The notes beneath the pieces are model-generated. The model did not search any database. It was not told where the DNA came from and saw only the letters and a list, made by a program, of their open reading frames with translations. 7,909 bases of DNA from NCBI GenBank assembly GCA_017958015.1, contig JAGDDM010000228.1:1-7909 (forward strand), written 5' to 3'. Made by a program: the position numbers and the translations under genes. Every line of letters begins with the position of its first letter. Positions within the stretch are counted from its first letter, which is position 1. The stretch comes from Abditibacteriota bacterium (GTDB taxonomy: Bacteria > Armatimonadota > UBA5829). This document shows, piece after piece, positions 1-5,402 of this stretch.

Positions 1-150
1 AATCTGGTCGTAGGGCGTATACTTGGCAAAACCCTTGGTGGAAAGGGCAGCCGTGATAGCCGCGGTCAAAGTGGTCTTACCGTGGTCTACGTGACCGATG
101 GTACCGATGTTTACATGCGGTTTGGTTCTTTCGAATTTCTGCTTAGCCAT
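1..150 (-). CDS. tuf: Elongation factor Tu, N-terminal 50 residues (partial)
   Basis: EF-Tu is the cytoplasmic GTPase that carries aminoacyl-tRNA to the ribosomal A site. Only the first 50 codons lie in the window; the gene continues past the left edge. The translation starts MAKQKFERTKPHVNIGTIGH, followed by the P-loop GHVDHGKT at residues 19-26, which binds the GTP phosphates. This opening is diagnostic of EF-Tu rather than SelB, IF2 or EF-G. The ATG at 150 is preceded by a GGAGG Shine-Dalgarno 7 nt upstream. The gene lies 26 bp downstream of tRNA-Thr(GGU), with no terminator seen between them. I infer it is the last visible member of a tRNA-tuf operon driven by the promoter at 471-499. This matches the E. 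coli tufB context, so secE/nusG/ribosomal-protein genes may follow outside the window. Confidence 0.97.
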   Translation of the reverse strand, partial: MAKQKFERTKPHVNIGTIGHVDHGKTTLTAAITAALSTKGFAKYTPYDQI

Positions 151-157
151 AGTATAG

Positions 158-162
158 CCTCC
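158..162 (-). promoter_or_regulatory. Shine-Dalgarno of tuf
   Basis: GGAGG read on the minus strand, 7 nt before the ATG at 150. It fixes the tuf start and lies in the short spacer between the tRNA CCA end and the coding region. Confidence 0.85.
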
Positions 163-176
163 ACAATAAAATTAAA

Positions 177-251
177 TGGAGCCCACAATGGGATTCGGAC
201 CCATGACCTCATCTTTACCAAAGATGTGCGCTACCCCTGCGCCATGTGGGC
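177..251 (-). tRNA. thrT: tRNA-Thr (anticodon GGU)
   Basis: A complete cloverleaf can be folded by eye. It has acceptor GCCCACA/TGTGGGC (7 perfect pairs), D stem GCGC/GCGC, anticodon stem CATCT/AGATG with loop TTGGTAA (anticodon GGT, reading ACC/ACU), and T stem ATGGG/CCCAT. The discriminator is T and the 3' CCA is encoded. The position next to tuf corresponds to E. coli thrT. One feature is odd: the T loop reads TCCGAAT, so position 55, almost always T (pseudouridine) in bacterial elongator tRNAs, is C. All stems are otherwise perfect, so the gene looks intact. The symbol is given by analogy of order and anticodon. Confidence 0.96.
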
Positions 252-261
252 TTATAGGAAA

Positions 262-346
262 TGGTGGGGAGAACTGGATTCGAACCAGTGTAGGCATCGC
301 CAACAGATTTACAGTCTGCCCCCTTTAGCCACTCGGGCATCTCCCC
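262..346 (-). tRNA. tyrU: tRNA-Tyr (anticodon GUA)
   Basis: This is a class II tRNA of 85 nt including an encoded CCA. Its acceptor is GGGGAGA/TCTCCCC, its anticodon loop CTGTAAA gives GTA (Tyr, UAC/UAU), and its long variable arm has the small stem GGC/GCC. The T arm is ACTGG-TTCGAAT-CCAGT and is fully canonical, and the discriminator is A. The gene sits between the two tRNA-Thr genes, 10 bp from the downstream and 16 bp from the upstream one. This is the same place tyrU occupies in the E. coli tufB operon, so co-transcription and processing from one precursor is likely. Confidence 0.97.
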
Positions 347-362
347 TTATTTAATTAAGAGT

Positions 363-437
363 TGGAGCCGACGATGGGACTCGAACCCGCAACCTGAGGT
401 TTACAAAACCACTGCTCTGCCATTGAGCTACGTCGGC
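363..437 (-). tRNA. thrU: tRNA-Thr (anticodon UGU)
   Basis: First tRNA of the operon, 75 nt with an encoded CCA. The acceptor GCCGACG/CGTCGGC is perfect, the D arm is GCTC/GAGC, and the anticodon loop TTTGTAA gives TGT (reads ACA and other ACN codons). The T loop TTCGAGT is canonical. Two stem mismatches stand out: U28-U42 in the anticodon stem (GTGGT/ACCTC) and C50-A64 in the T stem (GCGGG/CCCAT). The latter sits beside a G49-U65 wobble, so the T stem is weak. Identity as tRNA-Thr is clear. Whether the mismatches are real, repaired by modification, or sequencing errors cannot be told here. Confidence 0.93.
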
Positions 438-447
438 ACGAATCTGA

Positions 448-459
448 CCCGACATCGGG
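448..459 (-). other. Small hairpin in the tRNA-tuf operon leader
   Basis: CCCGATGTCGGG on the minus strand can form a 4-5 bp stem in the roughly 25-nt leader between the predicted transcription start (near 464) and the first tRNA. It could be a 5' leader structure removed by RNase P processing. Function is inferred only from position. Confidence 0.4.
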
Positions 460-470
460 CAACACAGTAT

Positions 471-499
471 ATTATACAGACCGAAAGCCCGTTTGTCAA
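471..499 (-). promoter_or_regulatory. Consensus sigma70 promoter of the tRNA-tuf operon
   Basis: On the minus strand TTGACA (494-499) and TATAAT (471-476) are separated by exactly 17 bp, a perfect match to the housekeeping consensus. The predicted start is near 464, about 27 nt before tRNA-Thr(UGU). A full-consensus promoter suits a stable-RNA/EF-Tu operon. The discriminator region is not GC-rich, so classical stringent control is not obvious. The -35 box lies in the loop of the inverted repeat at 484-506. Confidence 0.9.
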
Positions 500-506
500 G
501 GGCTTT
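484..506. repeat. Inverted repeat enclosing the -35 box
   Basis: On the plus strand AAAGCCC (484-490) and GGGCTTT (500-506) are perfect inverted arms around a 9-nt loop that contains the complement of the TTGACA -35 hexamer. The shape (A tract, GC stem, short T tract) resembles a bidirectional terminator. It could help stop MATE transcription, or it could be an operator over the promoter. The minus-strand T tract is only three bases, so termination would be weak. Confidence 0.45.
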
Positions 507-509
507 TTC

Positions 510-554
510 GGGGGATTTTAAACTTTTTTCCGTTTTTTGGCGTTTAAATCCCCC
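510..554. repeat. Long AT/GC hairpin downstream of the MATE gene
   Basis: Arms at 510-523 (five G then an A/T-rich segment) and 542-554 (ending in five C) pair over 13 bp with one bulged base. The 18-nt loop is made of two homopolymer A/T runs. The hairpin begins 15 bp after the MATE stop codon, so it is placed to end or protect that mRNA. No U-run follows it on the minus strand, so it is not a standard intrinsic terminator; it may act together with the hairpin at 484-506. Confidence 0.5.
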
Positions 555-569
555 AATGAGAAGGTTTTT

Positions 570-1970
570 TCACCGGATAATGGGCTTTTTCCAAAGTCCG
601 GAAGCGTACATGACGAGACTCAGCACCGTGCCCACCACAAAACTGCACAGCATGCCGTACCAAACGCCGTTCACGCTGTTTAATTTATCGGCAAAGTATA
701 TGCAGAGGGGCACTCTGGCGCCGCAGATGGAGAACAATGATATACAGGTAACGATAAACGTATATCCGGCCCCGTTCAGAACGCCGTTGGCGGCGAACAT
801 GAGGGAAAAGAGAATATAGGCCGGTCCCACGGTGCGCAAATACACGGTGCCTATATCGATAACTTGGGGGTCCGTGGTGAAAATCTTCAGCAAAAAGTGG
901 GGAAATATCACCGCCACCAGTGTTCCGAAGGCGGATATAACCGCGGACATGGCCAGTCCCACCGCGAAGACTTTTTTCACCCGTCTGTACTTCTGAGCCC
1001 CGATATTCTGACCGGTCATGGTGGCTACACTGGCGCCGAAGGTAAGAGCCGGCAAAAAGGCGATGGTGTCGATTCTGCCGCAGGCGCCGAAGGCCGCCGC
1101 CGCCGCCGCGCCGAACCGGTTGATGATGCCGGTGACGGCGAACATGGCGAGGGATATAATGGAATACTGAATCACCGAGGGGAAACCTATCTTGATGTTC
1201 AGCCAAGCGATATGCCAATCGAAGTGAACAAGGTTCGCCTTCCTGAGGGCCACGATGCTGTCCCGCTTATGGAGATAGACGATGAGTCCGACGGTGGCCG
1301 CGATTTGGGAAACAACCGTTGCCCAAGCCGCGCCGTGGAGGCCGAGTTTGGGGAACCCCAACCATCCGAAGATGAGGAATGGGTCCAAAATCGTGTTAAT
1401 CACCAGCGCCACAACCTGGAAATAGAGGGGCGACTTGGAATCGCCGATACCCCTAAGCAGAGAGCTCAGGTGAACCAAAACAAAGCCGAAGGGCAGAGAC
1501 GTGAGAAATACCCGGGTGTATATCACAGCGTCCCGGAAAATCTCCGGCGGCGTATTCATAAGCCGGGCCATATTCGGGGCGTAAATTTCGCCCACAACGG
1601 AGATGATTATACCCAAAACAAGCATAAACAACGTGGTTGTGCCCACGGTTCTGCGGACTCGGTCGTAGTCCTTGGCCCCGAAGAACTGGGACATGAGAAT
1701 GCCGGCGCCCAAACTGAGACCTATGGACACGGCCACCAATACGAATATGGGGGCGAAACTGACGGTCATCGCCGCCAGTTCTTCCTTGCCCAGGCCCCTG
1801 CCGATCCACACCGCGTTCACGATGTTGTGCAGGAACTCCACAAGGTTGCCTATAAGCATGGGCACGGAAAAAGCCAAGAGATGCCGGGGGATGTTTCCCA
1901 CGGTCATATCCACGGATTGTTTCTCTATTGCCTCGTCGGAGTTCAGAGTTTTGTTTTTGTCGTTGTCCAT
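570..1970 (-). CDS. MATE-family multidrug/cation efflux protein
   Basis: An inner-membrane antiporter of the MATE (MatE/NorM/DinF-like) family, expected to export cationic drugs or metabolites using a Na+ or H+ gradient. With the ATG at 1970 it has 466 residues, normal for the family, and about 12 hydrophobic segments from residue 30 to 460. The two internally related halves are visible. FGAKDYDRVRRTVG (97-110) in the first half matches GQNIGAQKYRRVKK (320-333) in the second, a hallmark MATE position. A longer frame starts with TTG at 1985, but that codon abuts the -10 box, so I prefer ATG 1970 (MDNDKNKTLN). No Shine-Dalgarno precedes it and the predicted transcription start coincides with the A of the ATG, which suggests a leaderless mRNA. 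A run of six alanines (288-293) is encoded by a GC-rich triplet tract. The substrate cannot be predicted. Confidence 0.92.
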   Translation of the reverse strand: MDNDKNKTLNSDEAIEKQSVDMTVGNIPRHLLAFSVPMLIGNLVEFLHNIVNAVWIGRGLGKEELAAMTVSFAPIFVLVAVSIGLSLGAGILMSQFFGAKDYDRVRRTVGTTTLFMLVLGIIISVVGEIYAPNMARLMNTPPEIFRDAVIYTRVFLTSLPFGFVLVHLSSLLRGIGDSKSPLYFQVVALVINTILDPFLIFGWLGFPKLGLHGAAWATVVSQIAATVGLIVYLHKRDSIVALRKANLVHFDWHIAWLNIKIGFPSVIQYSIISLAMFAVTGIINRFGAAAAAAFGACGRIDTIAFLPALTFGASVATMTGQNIGAQKYRRVKKVFAVGLAMSAVISAFGTLVAVIFPHFLLKIFTTDPQVIDIGTVYLRTVGPAYILFSLMFAANGVLNGAGYTFIVTCISLFSICGARVPLCIYFADKLNSVNGVWYGMLCSFVVGTVLSLVMYASGLWKKPIIR

Positions 1971-1976
1971 GGGTAT

Positions 1977-2005
1977 ATTATACAATTATTTTCAGCGATT
2001 TTCAA
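1977..2005 (-). promoter_or_regulatory. Promoter of the MATE gene (predicts a leaderless mRNA)
   Basis: TTGAAA (2000-2005) and TATAAT (1977-1982) on the minus strand are 17 bp apart, a strong sigma70-type match. Only six bases (ATACCC) separate the -10 box from the ATG at 1970, so the usual start point falls on or next to the start codon. The promoter lies just past the terminator of the upstream gene, consistent with an independent transcription unit. Confidence 0.8.
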
Positions 2006-2026
2006 TAAAACCCTCGGGAAAACACG

Positions 2027-2062
2027 CGCAAAAAAAGCCGCCCGCGGGCGGCTTTTTTTGCG
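2027..2062. terminator. Bidirectional Rho-independent terminator (36-bp perfect palindrome)
   Basis: The GC core GCCGCCCGCGGGCGGC (2037-2052) is flanked by seven A (2030-2036) and seven T (2053-2059), with CGC/GCG outside them. The whole 36 bp is a perfect inverted repeat. On the minus strand it lies a few bases after the stop of the PEP-CTERM gene and ends in seven U, a classic intrinsic terminator. It would also work in the opposite direction, though no plus-strand gene reads into it. Confidence 0.95.
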
Positions 2063-2067
2063 GAGAA

Positions 2068-2724
2068 TTATTTTTTAACTCTTCTCTTCAGTCCGAAAGC
2101 GGAGCCGAGACCCATAAGGGCGTAGGCGATTGCCGCCGGTTCGGGAACTTCCGTTTCGTCTTCGGGGAAGTACTGTACGGATCCTTTGGTGCCGGGCACG
2201 ACGAACCACACATAGTCGCCGCCGATTTCGGTGTTTACGCTCACAACGGTCTGACCGTCATAAGCGGAAGCGTTGCCCCACAACACATCCGCGGGATTCA
2301 GATAATAAACACCGTCGCCGTCGAAAGGAGTATTGTATATCAACTGCCCTTCGTCGAAAATGAGGTAAGTGATTAACGACTTCTGACCCGGTTCATCATC
2401 AATGATAGGGACAATCTCCTCGGGCTGCATATACCTCGGCTCCATGTTGTCGAAACCGGTTACCCTAACGGGAACGGACTCGTTCTGATCGAAAACCCAA
2501 CCGCTGACGTTGCGGCTTATCACATCAACGCGATACATATCGTATCCGATTACCGTTTCCTCGGGCACGGGATAATCAATGACGAAACCCGCGGGATTCA
2601 GATCGCTGAGGTATTCTCTGAGCCCGCTTTCCTCGTTGTAAGTAGTCCAATCGGTAATACTCACCGCGAAGGCGGAAGAAGCGACCAAGCAAACAAGAGC
2701 TATAATCATCAAAGCTTTTTTCAT
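2068..2724 (-). CDS. Secreted PEP-CTERM sorting domain protein, function unknown
   Basis: A 218-residue exported protein. Residues 1-20 are a Sec signal peptide (KK, hydrophobic core, cleavage probably after AFA at 18-20). The C terminus is a clear PEP-CTERM signal: VPEP at 193-196, a hydrophobic helix at about 197-211, and the basic end KRRVKK. In PEP-CTERM systems such tails are recognised by an exosortase that processes proteins bound for the surface or exopolysaccharide matrix; no exosortase is in this window. The mature middle part is acidic, has no cysteine, looks beta-rich with many Tyr/Val/Asn/Asp residues, and matches no domain I recognise. The ATG at 2724 is chosen because AAAGGAGG lies 8 nt upstream; an in-frame GTG at 2733 overlaps that Shine-Dalgarno. 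The gene has its own strong promoter and terminator, so it is monocistronic. Confidence 0.9.
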   Translation of the reverse strand: MKKALMIIALVCLVASSAFAVSITDWTTYNEESGLREYLSDLNPAGFVIDYPVPEETVIGYDMYRVDVISRNVSGWVFDQNESVPVRVTGFDNMEPRYMQPEEIVPIIDDEPGQKSLITYLIFDEGQLIYNTPFDGDGVYYLNPADVLWGNASAYDGQTVVSVNTEIGGDYVWFVVPGTKGSVQYFPEDETEVPEPAAIAYALMGLGSAFGLKRRVKK

Positions 2725-2732
2725 TGTTTTCA

Positions 2733-2740
2733 CCTCCTTT
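2733..2740 (-). promoter_or_regulatory. Strong Shine-Dalgarno of the PEP-CTERM gene
   Basis: AAAGGAGG on the minus strand, 8 nt before ATG 2724. It decides the start: the alternative GTG at 2733 begins inside this site and cannot use it. Confidence 0.88.
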
Positions 2741-2768
2741 CGTTCGGGATTTTGTATGTCTGAAATTT

Positions 2769-2798
2769 ATTATACTATCTATCCGCGGAAATTGTCAA
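2769..2798 (-). promoter_or_regulatory. Consensus sigma70 promoter of the PEP-CTERM gene
   Basis: TTGACA (2793-2798) and TATAAT (2769-2774) on the minus strand have an 18-bp spacer. Both boxes match consensus, which suggests high basal expression. The predicted start is near 2762, giving a leader of about 38 nt that carries the AAAGGAGG ribosome site. Confidence 0.88.
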
Positions 2799-2829
2799 AT
2801 AAAATATGCCGGCCCCGCTGACGAATCAT

Positions 2830-2851
2830 AAAATCCGCCGGCGAAGCCGAC
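2830..2851 (-). terminator. Probable weak terminator after clpC
   Basis: On the minus strand GTCGGC-TTC-GCCGGC forms a compact 6-bp stem with a 3-nt loop, followed after GGA by four T. It lies about 20 bp past the clpC stop. A second small hairpin, TCGCC-ATGG-GGCGA (2859-2872), immediately follows the stop codon. The U tract is short, so termination may be partial. Confidence 0.45.
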
Positions 2852-2872
2852 ACTCAACTCGCCCCATGGCGA

Positions 2873-5299
2873 TTATACTCTTACCGGTTCCTTAAAAGCC
2901 ACCTTTCCTCCCCGGACGGTGGCGTAGACGATATCGCCGGAGCGGAACTTGCCTTCCAAAAGGGCGTCGGACAGGGGGTCCTCGATGAGCTCCCGCAGCT
3001 TCCGCCGCAGAGGTCTGGCTCCGAACTCCGGGTCGAAGCCCGCTTCCGCCGCGTGCTCCAAGAGTTTGTCCGTAACCTCAAGGGTTATGTTCCGCTCCCG
3101 CAGCCGGGCGGCGATGTCCTCCACCATAAGGCCGGCGATTTTCTTGATGTCCCCCGGCGTCAGGCGGTTGAAGATAACCGTCTCGTCGATTCTGTTCAGA
3201 AACTCCGGCTTGAATATCTTCTTCGTTTCCTCGGTTATCCGGGCGGACATGTCCCGCTCACCGAAGGCGTCGGAGGCGAAACCTATTTTGGCGCCCTGCT
3301 TAATTTTGGCGGCGCCCACGTTGCCGGTCATAATGATGAGGGCGTTTTTGAAGTCGGCGATTCTGCCGCGGGAGTCCGTGAGCCGCCCGTCCTCGGAAAT
3401 CTGCAGCAGCAAATCGTACACGTCCGGGTGGGCCTTCTCAATCTCGTCCAGCAAAATCACGGAATAGGGGTGCCGACGCACGGCCTCGGTGAGAGTGCCG
3501 CCCTCGTCGTAACCCACGTATCCGGGAGGCGCGCCGATGAGCCGGGACACGGAGAACTTCTCCATATACTCCGACATATCTATCCGCACAAGGGCGTTCT
3601 CGCTCTCGAAAAGCTCCGCGGCGAGGGCCTTGGCAAGTTCCGTCTTGCCCACGCCGGTGGGTCCCAGGAACAGGAAAGTTCCCATGGGCCGCCGGGGATC
3701 CTTTATGCCGCTGCGGGCTCTGCGGACAGCCTTGGCAATCTTCCGCACCGCCTCGTCCTGACCGATGACCCGCTTGGACACGGTTTCCTCAAGGGACATA
3801 AGCCGCTCCCGCTCGGATTCGGTGAGTCTCGACGCGGGAATGCCGGTGCCGGAGCTGACCACCGCGGCGATATCTTCCTTGGTGACGATGTTGCTCTCCG
3901 CCTCGGATCTGCGGGCATACTCCGCTTCCATCTCATCCAGGCGCCGCTGCATATCCGCTTCCGCGGCCCGGAGCTTTTCCGCCTTGTCGTAGTTGAACTC
4001 GTCCACGCAGGCGGAGATTTCGTCCCGGACCTTCCGTATGGCTTTCCGGGTCTCCCGGAGTTCCGCGGGCTTGGTGGCGCCCCGAAGATGGACGTAACTG
4101 GCGGCCTCGTCCATAAGATCGATGGCCTTGTCCGGCAGTTTCCGATCGGGAATGTACCGGTCCGACAGCCGCGCCGCCGCGTTCACCGCGTCCGGCTCAA
4201 TCTTCACGTGGTGGAACTCCTCGTACTTGGGAGCAAGACCCCGCAGAATCTCGACGGTCTCGTCGATGGTGGGCTGCTCAACGCGAATGGCTCTGAACCG
4301 TCTGTTGAGGGCGGCGTCCTTTTCTATATATTTGGAATACTCCTCCGCGGTGGTGGCGCCTATGCACCGAATCTCACCCCGGGAGAGAGCGGGCTTCAGC
4401 ATGTTGGCGGCGTCAACGGAACCCTCCGCCGCGCCGGCGCCGATTATGGTGTGGAGCTCGTCGATGAAGAGGATAACCTCCCCTTTGCGCTGTTTCAGCT
4501 CGTCGATAACCGCCTTCATGCGCTCCTCGAACTCGCCTCTGAACCGGGTTCCGGCAATCATGGCGGGCAAATCGAGAGCGATAAGCCGGGTACCCAGAAG
4601 TTTGTCCGGCACGTCCTCCGCCACTCTGCGCTGGGCCAGGCCCTCCACGATGGCGGTTTTGCCCACGCCGGGCTCGCCCACAAGGCAGACGTTGTTCTTG
4701 GTGCGCCGACAGAGGACACGCACCGCGTCCTCTATCTCCCCGAATCTGCCGATGCAGGGGTCAAGGGATTCCTTGGCGGCCAGATACGTGTAATCGGTGC
4801 CGAACTCCTCCAGGGCGGTCCGTCTCTTGGCGTGCTCAAAGGCGGGCGGCGCCAACTCTCTGCGCTCCGCCCCCGCCTTTCCGGCTTCTTCCCGGAGGGC
4901 GTCCAGAGTAATCTCGAACTTCTTCATGACCACCGCGGCCAGCCCCTCGCCTTCCCGGAGAAGGGCTATGGGCAAAAACTCCGTGCCGATGGTGTCGCTG
5001 CCCATACGCCGGGCTTCGTCGTAGGCAAGGTCGATGACCCGCTTTGCCCGGGGAGTCAGCTTTATGTCGTCGGAGGCCGGAGAGCCGCCGCCGCTGACCA
5101 TGTGGGACAGTGTCTCGTTCCGGAGGTCGTTTACATCTATATTCATCCGCTTGAAAATCTTCGCGGCGGTGTTGTTCTCCTCGGATATGACGCCGAGAAG
5201 AATATGTTCGGTGGAAATATATTCGTCGCCGTGCTTAAAGGCCTCTTCCTTGGCGCGGAAAAAAGCGCGGCGCGCGTCTTCGGTAAATCTGTGAAGCAT
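2873..5299 (-). CDS. clpC: ATP-dependent Clp protease ATP-binding subunit ClpC
   Basis: An AAA+ unfoldase that forms hexamers, unfolds substrates and feeds them to the ClpP peptidase; cytoplasmic. Its 808 residues are typical of ClpC. The order is: Clp N-terminal repeats (about 1-145); AAA D1 with Walker A GEPGVGKT (208-215), Walker B VILFIDE (275-281) and arginine-finger region NRRFR (332-336); a short middle domain with a UVR-like coiled coil (about 420-460); and AAA D2 with Walker A GPTGVGKT (546-553), pore loop GYVG (593-596), Walker B VILLDE (614-619) and sensor 2 GARPLRR (760-766). The tripeptide IGF (672-674) is the loop that docks to ClpP, so this is a protease partner and not ClpB. 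The short middle domain also rules out ClpB. The ATG at 5299 has AGGAGGT 5 nt upstream. The usual Gram-positive neighbours ctsR, mcsA and mcsB are absent, and no CIRCE element is seen. No strong promoter is visible in the 103-bp upstream gap, so partial read-through from the aminotransferase gene is possible. Confidence 0.97.
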   Translation of the reverse strand: MLHRFTEDARRAFFRAKEEAFKHGDEYISTEHILLGVISEENNTAAKIFKRMNIDVNDLRNETLSHMVSGGGSPASDDIKLTPRAKRVIDLAYDEARRMGSDTIGTEFLPIALLREGEGLAAVVMKKFEITLDALREEAGKAGAERRELAPPAFEHAKRRTALEEFGTDYTYLAAKESLDPCIGRFGEIEDAVRVLCRRTKNNVCLVGEPGVGKTAIVEGLAQRRVAEDVPDKLLGTRLIALDLPAMIAGTRFRGEFEERMKAVIDELKQRKGEVILFIDELHTIIGAGAAEGSVDAANMLKPALSRGEIRCIGATTAEEYSKYIEKDAALNRRFRAIRVEQPTIDETVEILRGLAPKYEEFHHVKIEPDAVNAAARLSDRYIPDRKLPDKAIDLMDEAASYVHLRGATKPAELRETRKAIRKVRDEISACVDEFNYDKAEKLRAAEADMQRRLDEMEAEYARRSEAESNIVTKEDIAAVVSSGTGIPASRLTESERERLMSLEETVSKRVIGQDEAVRKIAKAVRRARSGIKDPRRPMGTFLFLGPTGVGKTELAKALAAELFESENALVRIDMSEYMEKFSVSRLIGAPPGYVGYDEGGTLTEAVRRHPYSVILLDEIEKAHPDVYDLLLQISEDGRLTDSRGRIADFKNALIIMTGNVGAAKIKQGAKIGFASDAFGERDMSARITEETKKIFKPEFLNRIDETVIFNRLTPGDIKKIAGLMVEDIAARLRERNITLEVTDKLLEHAAEAGFDPEFGARPLRRKLRELIEDPLSDALLEGKFRSGDIVYATVRGGKVAFKEPVRV

Positions 5300-5304
5300 A
5301 ATTT

Positions 5305-5311
5305 ACCTCCT
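5305..5311 (-). promoter_or_regulatory. Shine-Dalgarno of clpC
   Basis: AGGAGGT on the minus strand, 5 nt before the ATG at 5299. It is close to the anti-SD consensus and confirms the chosen start. Confidence 0.85.
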
Positions 5312-5316
5312 ATCTG

Positions 5317-5345
5317 GGGACAATATTACGGGACAAAATCGGGAC
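5317..5345. repeat. Three short direct repeats upstream of clpC
   Basis: GGGAC (plus strand) occurs at 5317-5321, 5330-5334 and 5341-5345, each followed by A/G-A; on the minus strand they read as (T/C)-GTCCC repeats spaced 13 and 11 bp. They lie where clpC regulation would act. They do not match the CtsR heptad operator or CIRCE. They may be an operator or chance. Confidence 0.35.
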
Positions 5346-5382
5346 GAACACTTTCGCGCCCGCCCCGATGAAAAACTCTCTT

Positions 5383-5398
5383 GTAGGTTTCTGCCTAC
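5383..5398 (-). terminator. Possible attenuating hairpin between the aminotransferase gene and clpC
   Basis: On the minus strand GTAGG and CCTAC pair (with a possible extra wobble) around a 6-nt loop, starting a few bases after the aminotransferase stop. Five T follow, but only after a 7-nt gap. This is weak as an intrinsic terminator and may let part of the transcripts continue into clpC. Confidence 0.35.
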
Positions 5399-5402
5399 CG
5401 AA

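Noticed and set aside
82..354. A 90-codon plus-strand frame over the tuf start and tRNA genes
   Set aside because: It reads through tRNA genes in antisense and has no coding support.
1086..1110. GCC triplet run as a possible microsatellite or phase-variation tract
   Set aside because: It encodes the Ala run in a transmembrane region of the MATE protein; triplet changes would not shift frame and the tract is short.
1971..1985. TTG start at 1985 for the MATE gene
   Set aside because: The codon is immediately upstream of the -10 hexamer, so it would not be on the mRNA; ATG 1970 is the first usable start.
864..2078. A 404-codon plus-strand frame opposite the MATE gene
   Set aside because: Antisense shadow; the translation is low-complexity and His/Gly/Arg-rich, and it crosses the MATE promoter and the terminator.
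2734..2872. Possible small gene between the PEP-CTERM gene and clpC
   Set aside because: The stretch is accounted for by a strong promoter, leader and hairpins, and no frame with a ribosome site is seen.
3053..5371. A 772-codon open frame on the plus strand opposite clpC
   Set aside because: It begins with GTG without a ribosome site, its translation has no recognisable motif, and it lies antisense to a complete ClpC with every AAA+ motif intact. Long antisense frames are expected in GC-rich genes that avoid TTA, CTA and TCA codons.
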